Shown: positions 19,703 to 29,854, counted from the first letter of the stretch. The stretch is DNA of 64,000 bases from Oceanimonas aquatica (GCF_030732065.1 NZ_JAVBHX010000004.1:246800-310799), one strand, 5' to 3'. Translations and numbers: made by a program. Notes: generated from the sequence alone by a model not told the origin.

Positions 19703-20866
19703 ATGCGCTTTTATCAAACCGGGCTGACCCTGCTGGCAGCCCTGGTGCTTTCTGCCTGCGCCTCACAGGGCGGTGATGCCGGCAACGCCGCGGCAACTTT
19801 GGAGCTGACTCGCGGACCCACCTTTATCGAAGGGGGCAATGCCACCGGCGAGCAGGACATTACGGTACGCACACCGTATTTCGCCTTTGCAATCAGCGCC
19901 AACAGCGGGGCCCTGGTGGATCTGGCGCTGGTCGAGCAGGGCCGCTACGGCCCGGATCTGGTGCAAAGCCTCGACGTTGTGCCCGGGGAGGGCGAGCCTT
20001 CTTCGGCTCACATCGAGGTGCTGGAGCAAAGCGAGCGCCGGCTGGTGATTGAGTTGAAACGGCGCTGGCACGGACAGCTGCTGGTCAGCCGCTACGAGGT
20101 GAACCGGGACGACGCCGGTATTCGCCTTTTCACCAGGCTGCCCCAGGGCAAGGCCCGCCTTGCCGGCTACCGCCTGCAGCGCAACAGCGGCGCAGCACCG
20201 GCTGGCTCCGACTACAACGACATGCCCAACATGGTGCAGTCTCACTGGACCGCCGCCAGCCTGCAAAATGAGCTGGGCCTGCTTCATGCCAGCGACGATC
20301 TGCGCCAGCAGCGCAAAGGCGGTGACGTCAGCGCCTGGCTCAGCGCCGGCTCCCTGGGGGCGTTGAATGCCGACAAGCCCTTCTATAGCGGTTTGGGCCA
20401 GGCCGAGCTGGCGCTGCTGGAGCTGAGGCCGGTGACCGAGGGCTTTGACGCTCAGCTGAAAGATCTGCGCCAGCGCTGGAGCAAGGGTGAAAGGGTGTAT
20501 CTGGGGGCCGGCAACGGCAAGCTCTATGCCTATACCCCGAATGGCCGGGGGAGCGCCGGCTATGCCAGCGCCGCCGGCAAGGGCCACAGTTTTCTGAGCT
20601 TTGGGCCTCAGGTTTACCCCATCACCACCAATTTCGGCGGCACCGCCAAACCCTTCAGCGAAAGTCAGGTGGAGTTTCGCTCCGAGGTTGGCCTGGCCAA
20701 GGCCGAGGTATGGCTGGACGGCAAACAGGTGGCCGGCTGGAAGATCAATGGCGCCAGGTGGTTCAGAACCGGGGTGCCCGTGCCCCCCAATCACACCTGG
20801 ATGCAGTGGGTGGTGGAAGATCGCGAGGGCAAACGCGCCTATTCCAATCCCATATGGATCGAATAA
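19703..20866 (+). CDS. Lipoprotein with YidC-periplasmic-like N half and PHP-protein-like C-terminal end
   Basis: 387 residues. Lipobox LSAC gives a lipidated Cys19. The N half (ITVRTPYFAFAISANSG.LVDLAL onward) resembles by eye the beta-supersandwich periplasmic domain of YidC, but no insertase membrane helices follow. The last 95 residues (SFLSFGPQVYPI...TNFGG...VEVWLDGKQV...YSNPIWIE) resemble the C-terminal end of PHP-type metal hydrolases, though the metal-binding HxH motifs are absent. ATG 19703 was chosen over GTG 19694 because GGGGTG lies just upstream. Function unknown; probably periplasmic, attached to a membrane. Confidence 0.7.
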   Translation: MRFYQTGLTLLAALVLSACASQGGDAGNAAATLELTRGPTFIEGGNATGEQDITVRTPYFAFAISANSGALVDLALVEQGRYGPDLVQSLDVVPGEGEPSSAHIEVLEQSERRLVIELKRRWHGQLLVSRYEVNRDDAGIRLFTRLPQGKARLAGYRLQRNSGAAPAGSDYNDMPNMVQSHWTAASLQNELGLLHASDDLRQQRKGGDVSAWLSAGSLGALNADKPFYSGLGQAELALLELRPVTEGFDAQLKDLRQRWSKGERVYLGAGNGKLYAYTPNGRGSAGYASAAGKGHSFLSFGPQVYPITTNFGGTAKPFSESQVEFRSEVGLAKAEVWLDGKQVAGWKINGARWFRTGVPVPPNHTWMQWVVEDREGKRAYSNPIWIE

Positions 20867-20883
20867 TCCCTTGTGTTACAACG

Positions 20884-20909
20884 AGGCCGGCCATGCCGGC
20901 CTGTTTTTT
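20884..20909 (+). terminator. Rho-independent terminator after the lipoprotein gene
   Basis: AGGCCGGC (20884-20891), a 3-base loop and GCCGGCCT (20895-20902), then GTTTTTT. A classic intrinsic terminator 18 bases after the stop. Confidence 0.88.
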
Positions 20910-21060
20910 AAGCGGCCGCCTTCGCAGCAAAAGGGTAAATGCCATTCGTTCTTGTTACCACTTAAATCCAATTAAATCAGTAACTTATATTTGAGCTGTA
21001 TTTGAAAAAAGTGTGATTGCCGTCTATCCTTAGGCCCACGATTCAAAGGGGAGAGTGGTT

Positions 21061-21525
21061 ATGAAAGGCGACAAGAAAGTCATTGAGTACCTGAATCAGG
21101 TGCTCAGTATCGAGCTGACCTCCATCAACCAGTATTTTCTGCATGCCCGCATGTTCAAGAACTGGGGCCTGAACCAGCTCAACGAGCGGGAATACAAGAA
21201 GTCCATCAAGGACATGAAGCAGGCCGATGAACTGATCGAGCGCATTCTGTTTCTCGAAGGCCTGCCCAACCTGCAGCACCTCAACCGGTTGCGTATTGGT
21301 GAAAACACCGAAGAAATGCTGAGCTGTGATCGCCAGCAGGTGGAAGAGCAGTTGCAGGTGCTGAAAGAAGCCATCGCCTACTGTGAGTCGGTGCAGGATT
21401 TCGTGTCTCGCGAGCTGCTGTGCGGACTGGAAGAATACGAAGAAGGCCATCTGGACTGGATTGATACCCAGCTTGACCTGATTGGTAAAATTGGCCTTGA
21501 GAATTACCAGCAGTCGCAACTGTAA
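21061..21525 (+). CDS. bfr: Bacterioferritin, haem-binding-type subunit
   Basis: 154-residue ferritin-like four-helix protein, very close to E. coli Bfr (MKGDKKVIEYLN, FKNWGLNQLN, IERILFLEGLPNLQ). The haem ligand Met52 is present, but the ferroxidase residues Glu51 and His54 are Asp51 and Gln54. It looks like a haem-binding subunit with an impaired diiron site that would need its partner next door. ATG 21061 is preceded by GGGGAGAG. Twelve bases separate it from the second copy, so they are cotranscribed. Confidence 0.93.
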   Translation: MKGDKKVIEYLNQVLSIELTSINQYFLHARMFKNWGLNQLNEREYKKSIKDMKQADELIERILFLEGLPNLQHLNRLRIGENTEEMLSCDRQQVEEQLQVLKEAIAYCESVQDFVSRELLCGLEEYEEGHLDWIDTQLDLIGKIGLENYQQSQL

Positions 21526-21537
21526 GGGAGCACAACA

Positions 21538-22008
21538 ATGAAAGGTAACCAGCAAATTATTGCCGCGCTGAACGAGCTGCTGGCCGGCGAGCTGAGCGCC
21601 ATGGATCAGTACTTTATCCATTCCCGCATGTATGAAGACTGGGGCCTGGCCAAGCTGTTTGAGCGCATCGATCACGAATTCGAAGACGAAAAGGGCCATG
21701 CCTCCAAGCTGATTGAGCGCATTCTGTTTCTGGAAGGCACCCCCGACATGGTGACCCGGGTACCGCTTAACATCGGCAAGGACGTTCCCTCCATGCTGCA
21801 GAGCGATCTGAACCTGGAATACAAGGTGATCGAGGATCTGCGCAAGGTCATGGCCCTGTGCGAACAGGAGCAGGACTATCAGACCCGCAACATGCTGCAG
21901 GTGTTGCTGGAAGACACCGAGAACGACCACACCCACTGGCTGGAGCAGCAGCTGGGCCTGATCCAGCGCATTGGCCTGCCGAACTACCTGCAGTCGCAGA
22001 TGGGCTGA
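21538..22008 (+). CDS. bfr: Bacterioferritin, ferroxidase-type subunit
   Basis: 156-residue bacterioferritin with a complete set of diiron ligands by alignment: Glu18, Glu51, His54, Glu94, Glu128 and His131 (one residue is inserted against E. coli numbering near 125). Position 52 is Lys, not the haem-binding Met. It probably oxidises Fe(II) and co-assembles with the upstream haem-type subunit into a mixed 24-mer, as in bacteria with paired bfr genes. AAGGGAGC precedes the ATG. Confidence 0.93.
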   Translation: MKGNQQIIAALNELLAGELSAMDQYFIHSRMYEDWGLAKLFERIDHEFEDEKGHASKLIERILFLEGTPDMVTRVPLNIGKDVPSMLQSDLNLEYKVIEDLRKVMALCEQEQDYQTRNMLQVLLEDTENDHTHWLEQQLGLIQRIGLPNYLQSQMG

Positions 22009-22032
22009 GCAAGCGCTTATCGCATACATAAA

Positions 22033-22066
22033 AAAGGCCGGCAAGTTGCCGGCCTTTGGTTTTTGA
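22033..22066. terminator. Bidirectional terminator between bfr and putP
   Basis: AAAGGCCGGCAA (22033-22044) and TTGCCGGCCTTT (22046-22057) form a strong hairpin with GGTTTTT after it on the plus strand and a poly-T on the minus strand. It serves the converging bfr and putP transcripts. Confidence 0.85.
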
Positions 22067-22075
22067 GCCTTTGAA

Positions 22076-23569
22076 TCAGTCCAGGGTATCAAGACTCTTT
22101 CGGTAACGGTCGAAGGTGGCGCCGACCGAGGTGCTGGCACCACCGGTCAGGGTGCTGACCAGTACAATGGCGAGCGAGGCAAAGACAAAGCCGGGCACGA
22201 TTTCGTACAGGTCGAACAGTCCGCCGGAGAGCTGTTTCCACACCACCACGGTCACACCGCCCGTCAGTACACCGGCCAGGGCGCCGTTACGGTTCATGTT
22301 GCGCCAGTACAGGCTGAACAGCAGCGCCGGGCCAAAGGCGGCGCCAAAGCCGGCCCAGGCATAGGACACCAGGCCCAGCACTGTGCTGTCGGGGTTGAAG
22401 GCCAGTATCAGGGCGATAACCGACAGCGCGATGACCGCAAAGCGGCCCACGTTCACGATGCTTTGTGAGCTGGCATCGGGCCTGAATACCCGCCGGTAAA
22501 AATCTTCCGCCAGCGCCGAGGAGGACACCAGCAACTGGGAGTCGGCGGTACTCATGATGGCGGCCAGAATGGCGGCCAGCAGAATGCCGGCGATCACCGG
22601 ATGAAACAGGGCGTTCACCAGCACCATAAAGATGGTCTCGCTGTCGGCCAGGGCGTCGCCCTGCTGTTGCACATAAAGCAGGCCCACCATGCCCACCATG
22701 ACGGCGCCGGCCATCGACAGCAGACTCCAGCTGACGGCAATGCGGCGGGCGGTGCCGATGTCCTTGTTGCTGCGGGTTGCCTTGAACCGCGCCAGAATGT
22801 GGGGCTGGCCAAAATAACCCAGGCCCCAGGCGGCGAGCGAAGCAATGGCGACCAGCGACAGCGGTTCGCCGTTGATGTCGTTCCACAGCGTCAGCAGTTC
22901 GGGGTTGATGGCGGAAAGATCCTGGCCGAGCTGACCAAAACCCCCTTCCATGGCGGCGATGGGCACGAACATCAGTGCCGCCGCCATCAGCAGGCCCTGC
23001 ACCAGATCGGTCCAGGACACCGCCAGAAAGCCGCCGAACAGGGTATAGGAGACGATGCAGACGGTGCCGGCCACCACGGCAATCTGGTAATCCAGTCCGA
23101 ATACGGTTTCAAACAGCTTGCCGCCGGCCACCAGTCCCGAGCTGGTGTAAAACAGGAAGAACAGCAGAATGAAAAAGGCGGCTATGGTCTGCAGCAGCTT
23201 GGAGTTGTCTTCAAACCGGCGAGACAGATACTCGGGAATGGTCAGGGCGTTATCGGTCTCGATGGTGTAGGTGCGCAGCCGCTTGGCGCAGAACTGCCAG
23301 TTGGCCCAGGTGCCCAGCAGCAGGCCACCGGCCAGCCAGAGAGATTCGATGCCCGCCACATAGGCGTAGCCGGGCAGGCCGAGCAGCAGCCAGCCGCTCA
23401 TGTCGGAAGCGCCGGCGGAAATGGCCGCCGGCCAGGGGCCGAGTGAGCGTCCGCCGAGAAAATAATCGGCCGAGCTGGCGGTGCGTTTGTAGGCGTAGTA
23501 GCCGATGGCCAGCATGCCCAGCAAATAAACAATAAAGGTGCCGGTAATGGCATAATTAGACTCAATCAT
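22076..23569 (-). CDS. putP: Sodium/proline symporter
   Basis: Solute:sodium symporter of 497 residues with about 13 membrane helices, importing proline with Na+. Seen: early YYAYKRTASSADYFLGGRSL, SAGASDMSGWLLLGLPG, the SSF signature region AILAAIMSTADSQLLVSSSALAEDFY, and the C-terminal YWRNMNRNGALAG. I chose ATG 23569 (GGAGGAACAGGGA upstream); a longer reading frame adds 87 non-hydrophobic residues unlike any PutP. An AraC regulator lies upstream on the same strand. No putA is in the window. Confidence 0.94.
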   Translation of the reverse strand: MIESNYAITGTFIVYLLGMLAIGYYAYKRTASSADYFLGGRSLGPWPAAISAGASDMSGWLLLGLPGYAYVAGIESLWLAGGLLLGTWANWQFCAKRLRTYTIETDNALTIPEYLSRRFEDNSKLLQTIAAFFILLFFLFYTSSGLVAGGKLFETVFGLDYQIAVVAGTVCIVSYTLFGGFLAVSWTDLVQGLLMAAALMFVPIAAMEGGFGQLGQDLSAINPELLTLWNDINGEPLSLVAIASLAAWGLGYFGQPHILARFKATRSNKDIGTARRIAVSWSLLSMAGAVMVGMVGLLYVQQQGDALADSETIFMVLVNALFHPVIAGILLAAILAAIMSTADSQLLVSSSALAEDFYRRVFRPDASSQSIVNVGRFAVIALSVIALILAFNPDSTVLGLVSYAWAGFGAAFGPALLFSLYWRNMNRNGALAGVLTGGVTVVVWKQLSGGLFDLYEIVPGFVFASLAIVLVSTLTGGASTSVGATFDRYRKSLDTLD

Positions 23570-23729
23570 TCCCTGTTCCTCCGGGATGGATTCCTGACTT
23601 GCGTGTGCCTGAGTATGGCTGTTGGTTAATATCTTGTTACAGCGGAAGATGGTAAAGCCTGGTTGAAAGGGCGTCTTTTGCAATGCTCCGGCATTTTTTA
23701 GCAAAACGCCGGTCGCGGCGGGGATGTGA

Positions 23730-24500
23730 TCAGGCGTGCATTTTGCGGTAACGGGCCGGAGACACCCCCTGATGCCGGCTAAACACCTGGGTAAACAGGC
23801 TCTGGCTGGAGAAACCGCAATGCTGGGCAATGTCTGACAGGCTGAGCTGGCTGTTGCTCAGCAGCCGGGAAGCTTCGGCCAGCCTCTTCTTCAGCACGTA
23901 CTGATAGGGTGACAGCCCGGTTTGCTCCTTGAACAGCAGGTGAAACTGGCTTTCTCCCAGAAAGGCACAACCGGCCAGCTGGGGCACCGTGATCTTGCGG
24001 TGCAGGTGCTGCGTTATGTAATCGTCTATCAGATCCAGGTTGAGCTGCGTGCGCCGGGGGCGGCCGCCGGCAACGGTCATGTGTCGCTGCAGTGCGCACA
24101 TCAGGGTATGGGCGCAGGCCTGACCGAGCAGTTGGTCTTCGGGGTGACTGCTGATTTCCTGAGTCAGTGCCGCCACCAACTGCCGGGCCTGGGACGGCAG
24201 CTGGAAGTAACGGGGTTTGTCGAACAAGTCCGACAATCGCTCTTTACCGCCGGGCCCCCATGGGGCGGCGATCGGCGGCAGGTTGACCACCAGTATGCTG
24301 TTGCGTCCCAGACCACCAAAGGCGTGATCCTGCTCCGAGGCCACCAGGCAGCCCTGGCCGGGGCCGAGCAGGGTGCCGTTGCCGTTGATGTCGAATTCGG
24401 TTTGCCCGTTGAGGCCGATCACCATCTGGTTGTAGTGGTGCTGGTGGGTGGCCATTTCGGCGGGCAGCGTCAGAATTTCACAAGGCTTGAACGAGAGCAT
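23730..24500 (-). CDS. AraC-family transcriptional regulator
   Basis: 256 residues. An N-terminal cupin-like sensor (about 1-90, HHYNQMVIGLNGQTEFDINGN in parts) precedes a C-terminal double helix-turn-helix of AraC type (about 160-255: LAGCAFLGESQFHLLFKEQ and LSDIAQHCGFSSQSLFTQVF). I chose ATG 24500, because the upstream extension reads antisense sequence of the LysR gene. Lying 160 bases upstream of putP on the same strand, it may control putP or proline use; this is inferred only from position. Confidence 0.88.
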   Translation of the reverse strand: MLSFKPCEILTLPAEMATHQHHYNQMVIGLNGQTEFDINGNGTLLGPGQGCLVASEQDHAFGGLGRNSILVVNLPPIAAPWGPGGKERLSDLFDKPRYFQLPSQARQLVAALTQEISSHPEDQLLGQACAHTLMCALQRHMTVAGGRPRRTQLNLDLIDDYITQHLHRKITVPQLAGCAFLGESQFHLLFKEQTGLSPYQYVLKKRLAEASRLLSNSQLSLSDIAQHCGFSSQSLFTQVFSRHQGVSPARYRKMHA

Positions 24501-24603
24501 GTCGGCTTCCTGTCGGCTGGGGCGGGCTGTCTGGAATATGGCCAATTGTATACCTGGCACCGGAACAAAGTCAGCTGGGCTCCGTTCAGCGCCATGGTGA
24601 GCC

Positions 24604-25473
24604 CTAACCCAGTTGCTCCACCAGATAATCCACCAGCAGCCGCACCCGCGGCGACAGATGCCGGTTATTGGGGTAGACCACCCAGACGCCGTCGTCCGGC
24701 AGCCGGTACTCATCGAGCAGGCTCACCAGCAGCCCTTTTTCCAGCTCTGCGGTCACGTAATAATCCGGCAGCTGTACTATGCCCAGGCCCTTGATGGCGG
24801 CGTCCTTCAAGGCCAGCCCCGAGTTGCAGTGCCAGCCCGGTTGCAGCCGAAAGGCGCGGGGCTTGCCATCCTCCACAAAACGCCAGTGATCCACGGTGCC
24901 CGCCAGACAACGATGCCGGACCAGATCACCAATATGCTGTGGTGTGCCGAAGCGTGCCAGGTAACCGGGGGCGGCGCACAGGTACTGAGTGCGCCTGGCC
25001 AGCTTGCGGCACATCAGGCTGGAGGAGTCGAGGGTGCCGAGGCGAATGGCCAGATCGAACCCTTCCTGCACCAGATCCACCGTCTGGTTGGTAAGCACCA
25101 TGTCGAGCTTCAGCTCCGGATAGCGCAGCAGAAAGTCGTTCACCAGCGGGGCCAGAAACTGCTCGCCATAATAGACAGGCGCGGTAATGCGCAGCTTGCC
25201 CGCCGGGTTGCCCTCCATCGCCATGACCTGCTGTTCGGCGGCCTGCAATTCGTCCTGTACCCGGCGCACCTGGCGGTAGTAGAGTCGCCCGGTCTCGGTC
25301 AGATTGAGCTTGCGGGTAGTGCGGTACAGCAGCTTGGCCCCCAGCCGCTTTTCCAGCTGATTGATGCGTCGGCTGACATGGGCCACCGACACGTTCAGCC
25401 GGCGGGCGGCGGCGGTGAAGCTCTCGCTTTCCACTACACTAATGAACTCGTTAATGCCTTCCCAGTTGGTCAT
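24604..25473 (-). CDS. LysR-family transcriptional regulator
   Basis: 289 residues. The N-terminal helix-turn-helix (about 8-47, FISVVESESFTAAARRLNVS) is followed by a linker helix and an effector-binding domain (from PAGKLRITAPVYYGEQFLAP). Divergent from frmA across 133 bases; a LysR gene in this position is common next to glutathione-dependent formaldehyde dehydrogenase genes, so it probably controls frmA/fghA. The start ATG 25473 reads MTNWEGINEF. Confidence 0.92.
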   Translation of the reverse strand: MTNWEGINEFISVVESESFTAAARRLNVSVAHVSRRINQLEKRLGAKLLYRTTRKLNLTETGRLYYRQVRRVQDELQAAEQQVMAMEGNPAGKLRITAPVYYGEQFLAPLVNDFLLRYPELKLDMVLTNQTVDLVQEGFDLAIRLGTLDSSSLMCRKLARRTQYLCAAPGYLARFGTPQHIGDLVRHRCLAGTVDHWRFVEDGKPRAFRLQPGWHCNSGLALKDAAIKGLGIVQLPDYYVTAELEKGLLVSLLDEYRLPDDGVWVVYPNNRHLSPRVRLLVDYLVEQLG

Positions 25474-25495
25474 TGTTACTCACTGGTAAAGATGA

Positions 25496-26731
<1,236 letters not shown>

Positions 26732-26754
26732 GTTCAGGACTCTTTCAGGCCGTC

Positions 26755-26824
26755 ATTCCCGCGCAGGCGGGAATCCATGCCAGCGGCGCCGAGCCGTGAC
26801 ATGGGCCCCCGCTCTCGCGGGGGC
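26755..26824. repeat. Two palindromic hairpins between frmA and fghA
   Basis: ATTCCCGC (26755-26762) pairs with GCGGGAAT (26767-26774), and GCCCCCGC (26805-26812) with GCGGGGGC (26817-26824), each with a 4-base loop. The first resembles the widespread GTCATTCCCGC intergenic repeat of proteobacteria. They may set the relative mRNA stability of frmA and fghA; there is no T-tract. Confidence 0.65.
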
Positions 26825-26860
26825 GACAGCAACCTGTCATCGTTTTACAAGGGATCCTCA

Positions 26861-27697
26861 ATGCAACTTGTACAAGAGCAAAAGTGCTTTGGCGGTCGCC
26901 AGATCCGCTATCATCACGACTCCCACACTCTTAATTGCAGCATGCAGTTTTCCGTGTTTCTGCCGCCCCAGGCCGAGCAGGGGCCGGTGCCGGCGGTGTA
27001 CTGGCTGTCGGGGTTAACCTGCACCGACGAGAACTTTTCATCCAAGGCCGGTGCCCAGCGCGTGGCTGCCGAGCTTGGGCTGGCGCTGATCATTCCCGAC
27101 ACCAGCCCCCGGGGTGAAGGCGTGGCCGACGATGCCGACGGCGCCTACGATCTGGGCCTGGGTGCCGGCTTTTACGTCAATGCTACCCAGGCGCCCTGGA
27201 GCAGCCACTACCGCATGTATGATTATGTGCTGAGCGAGCTGCCGGCGCTGGTGGAAAGCGAACTGCCGCTTAACGGCAAGCGCGCCATCAGTGGCCACTC
27301 GATGGGAGGCCACGGCGCCCTGGTGCTGGCGCTGCGCAACCCCGAGCGCTTTGTGTCGGTATCGGCCTTTGCCCCCATCTCCAACCCGAGCGACTGCCCC
27401 TGGGGCCACAAGGCCTTGGGCGCCTACCTGGGTGAGAACAGGGCCGCCTGGGCCGAGTACGACGCCAGTCTGCTGCTTAAGGAAAAGGGCTGCTCATTGC
27501 CGATGCTGGTGGATCAGGGCGAGGCCGACAACTTCCTGGCCGAGCAGCTCAAGCCGCAAGCGCTTCAGGCCGCTGCCGAAGAAAGCGGTGCCGCTCTTGA
27601 GCTGCGTTTGCAGCCCGGCTACGACCACAGCTACTACTTCATCGCCAGTTTTATTGAAGAGCACCTGCGGTTTCATGCGGAGCATTTAAGTCGGTAG
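26861..27697 (+). CDS. fghA: S-formylglutathione hydrolase
   Basis: Esterase of 278 residues that hydrolyses S-formylglutathione to formate and glutathione, the second step after FrmA. Alpha/beta hydrolase fold with the nucleophile elbow [10 protein letters not shown] (Ser147) and catalytic His in [10 protein letters not shown]. The oxyanion region [13 protein letters not shown] is typical of the family. I chose ATG 26861 because homologues begin near [12 protein letters not shown]; an in-frame ATG at 26777 would add residues encoded by the repeat. The stop codon falls inside a repeat of family B (see 27693). Confidence 0.95.
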   Translation: MQLVQEQKCFGGRQIRYHHDSHTLNCSMQFSVFLPPQAEQGPVPAVYWLSGLTCTDENFSSKAGAQRVAAELGLALIIPDTSPRGEGVADDADGAYDLGLGAGFYVNATQAPWSSHYRMYDYVLSELPALVESELPLNGKRAISGHSMGGHGALVLALRNPERFVSVSAFAPISNPSDCPWGHKALGAYLGENRAAWAEYDASLLLKEKGCSLPMLVDQGEADNFLAEQLKPQALQAAAEESGAALELRLQPGYDHSYYFIASFIEEHLRFHAEHLSR

Positions 27698-27718
27698 GTT
27701 GGGGCGAGTCCCAACATG
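27693..27718. repeat. Partial copy of repeat family B at the fghA stop
   Basis: GGTAGGTTGGGGCGAGTCCC and following bases match the left half of the longer elements at 30715 and 32796. The fghA stop TAG (27695-27697) is inside it. Confidence 0.65.
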
Positions 27719-27719
27719 T

Positions 27720-27750
27720 CGGCTTACGGCTTATGGCTCCCCGAAGGGGC
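27720..27750. repeat. Repeat family A unit at the kpsC 3' end
   Basis: Contains GGCTTACGGCTTATGGCTCC and CCCCGAAGGGGC. Read on the minus strand it encodes the last eight residues and the stop of kpsC (APSGSHKP-stop). Confidence 0.75.
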
Positions 27751-29802
27751 AAACGCCTCCCATAAATACGTCAGCTTCCGCCACCGGCGATACATAAACA
27801 GCATTGCCGGGTGTGTTGGCTCCCGGTAATTTTTCCGCTCTTCAGCCAGCTGGTGCGCCATACGCAGCGGGGTGCTGCACAGGCCGGTTTTGTAATCCAC
27901 ATAAGTGGGATACCAGGCATAAGTGGCGTACACCAGCGCCGCCAGGGGCAGCTCACTGCCCCGGCGTGCTACCGGGTGCATATCGGTGGTCAGGCCCCAG
28001 CCGGCATAAAACGGCTGTCCCCATACGGTTACCGGCTTACCGCGTATCAAGGCCTCAAGTCCGGTTAAAGAAGTCAGCACATGCACGGCGTTGGCTGCAT
28101 CCAGGCAGTCTACAATGCCGGCGCTGGTTTCAACCAAATCCACACAGGCGTTCAGCACCTTCTCCGGCACCCGACCCTGGCGGTTACCGCTCACCACATC
28201 CGGGTGCGGCTTAAACACAATAAAAGCATCGGGGTAAGCGGCCCGCACCGCTTCAAGCAAAGCAGCATTGCCCGCCACAAAAGGGCTGCCCAACTGCACA
28301 GAGGCATCATCATCCACCTGTCCCGGCACCAGAATAATGCGGCGCTCTCCGGCCAGTGTCCGCCAGTTCAGCTGGCTGCGAGTGCCCACGTTATATTTGG
28401 TCAGGGCCTGCTCGCGAAAGTGCGTTAACAGCTGTTCACCCAGTTTCAGCTCCAGCTCAGAAAAATCATGTTGCTTTAAATGCTGCTCAATGGCGCTGGG
28501 CATGCGCGGATCGTAATACATGCCCACAGAGTCAATCACCAGCGAGCCGGGCCGTCGCAGATCCGAGCCCAGCCCCACCGAGCGCAAAAAACCGTCTTCC
28601 ATGCGCCACACCGGCAGAGAGCAGCTCGCCAGCTGACACTCAAACTTACGGCCCCACACCAGCACGGCTTGTTTATTATTCGGCTGAAGGCTGGAATCCA
28701 TCGCGTCCGGAATACGATCAACAAATGTCACTTTCCTGGCATAACGGCGCAAAAAATAAGGCGCAAACCGCCGCCGCCACAGTGAAAAGCCTACCGCATA
28801 AAGTTCATCCACTTGAGGCACAGGGGCGCGCTGTGCCAGAAGCAGGTCCAGCAGCGCTTCCGGCTCACAGCGTTCACCGGTTACCGGATCAACATAGCGA
28901 CAATAACGAACATACGCCGCTGCCAGCAGCTGCTCCACAGTGCGCGGCTTGCCCCGGCGGGGCACGGCAACACGGTCATCGGTTGCACCCCAGCCGGCAT
29001 AAAAGGGCACACCAAAACATACCACCGGCTTGCCCGCCAGCAGTGCCTCAAAGCCCAGCTGAGAGGTAACCGTATATACTTTGTTTACTTCTGCCATCAG
29101 TGCAAACGGATTCACACTGTCGGCCAGTAACAGCACATCGTCACCGGCTACATCTGTTAAATAGCCTCGCTTTTTGCCCAACAATACATCCGGGTGCGTG
29201 CGCACAATAATCTGGGCGCCCGGATTTTCGGCTTTGGCGGCGGTCAGCATATCGGCAAATGACTGCTCGCTGGCCAGCCCCAGCCGTACCGACTGATCGC
29301 CTTTGGTCTGGTCAATCACCAGCACCCTGGGGCGAGTATTATCCAACCTGGCTGCTACCGCCGAAGGCAGCACATTGCCGGTATAACAGTTGTATTTGGT
29401 AATACCATGCTCAACCAGAGCCTGGCGCAGCGCTCTGGCCCGCTGCTGCCAGCCGTCATTCCACCAATCCAGGTGCTGCAGCATGTGCTCAAGGCGGCTT
29501 GGCCGGGTGGCATCGTAATACACACCCACTTCATCCACGATCAGTGACAGCCGCTGCCCGCCCTCAGCCGGGTGACCGATATAACCCACAAACCCGTCTT
29601 CCAGTTGCCAGAAAGGCAGAGCGCGCTGCTGTGCCAATTTTCGGGCTTTTTCAGTATTGGGTTTCATGCCCCAGCCCACTACAGCAGTGGGGCTGTTGCT
29701 GGGCATAAGTCCAAGGGAATGAGGCACCAGTAGAGCATTAAGCACCCGGCGCTGGCGCCAGATGCCAAGAGATGTGGTTAGAAGCATAAAAGGCTCAATC
29801 AT
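27724..29802 (-). CDS. kpsC: Capsule beta-Kdo transferase KpsC
   Basis: 692 residues with two homologous halves, as in KpsC, which alternately adds beta-Kdo residues to the lipid-linked capsule anchor. Each half has a matching motif: QLEDGFVGYIG...VDEVGVYYDA near residues 80-120, and RMEDGFLRSVGLG...IDSVGMYYDP near 430-480; each later carries TSQLGFEALLAGKPV or TSLTGLEALIRGKPV with F/Y-AGWG. Start taken as ATG 29802 (a second ATG lies at 29787), because the longer frame runs through the hairpin at 29805. The last eight residues come from a repeat. Unusually, it lies about 33 kb from kpsS and next to sulfate-activation genes. Confidence 0.93.
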   Translation of the reverse strand: MIEPFMLLTTSLGIWRQRRVLNALLVPHSLGLMPSNSPTAVVGWGMKPNTEKARKLAQQRALPFWQLEDGFVGYIGHPAEGGQRLSLIVDEVGVYYDATRPSRLEHMLQHLDWWNDGWQQRARALRQALVEHGITKYNCYTGNVLPSAVAARLDNTRPRVLVIDQTKGDQSVRLGLASEQSFADMLTAAKAENPGAQIIVRTHPDVLLGKKRGYLTDVAGDDVLLLADSVNPFALMAEVNKVYTVTSQLGFEALLAGKPVVCFGVPFYAGWGATDDRVAVPRRGKPRTVEQLLAAAYVRYCRYVDPVTGERCEPEALLDLLLAQRAPVPQVDELYAVGFSLWRRRFAPYFLRRYARKVTFVDRIPDAMDSSLQPNNKQAVLVWGRKFECQLASCSLPVWRMEDGFLRSVGLGSDLRRPGSLVIDSVGMYYDPRMPSAIEQHLKQHDFSELELKLGEQLLTHFREQALTKYNVGTRSQLNWRTLAGERRIILVPGQVDDDASVQLGSPFVAGNAALLEAVRAAYPDAFIVFKPHPDVVSGNRQGRVPEKVLNACVDLVETSAGIVDCLDAANAVHVLTSLTGLEALIRGKPVTVWGQPFYAGWGLTTDMHPVARRGSELPLAALVYATYAWYPTYVDYKTGLCSTPLRMAHQLAEERKNYREPTHPAMLFMYRRWRKLTYLWEAFAPSGSHKP

Positions 29803-29804
29803 TA

Positions 29805-29849
29805 AAAAAGGGGTCGGAGTCATTTTAAAAATGACTCCGACCCCTTTTT
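29805..29849. terminator. Perfect 22-bp inverted repeat, bidirectional terminator, between cysQ and kpsC
   Basis: AAAAAGGGGTCGGAGTCATT and two more T (29805-29826) pair with the exact complement (29828-29849) around one base. T-tracts are present on both strands. It follows the cysQ stop by six bases on the minus strand and precedes kpsC. The GGGGTCGGAGTCATTTT sequence looks like a dispersed repeat rather than a unique terminator. Confidence 0.8.
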
Positions 29850-29854
29850 CTTGT

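Noticed and set aside
23570..23830. 87-residue N-terminal extension of PutP
   Set aside because: Not hydrophobic, lacks a ribosome binding site and overlaps the AraC gene; ATG 23569 has a good site and matches PutP starts.
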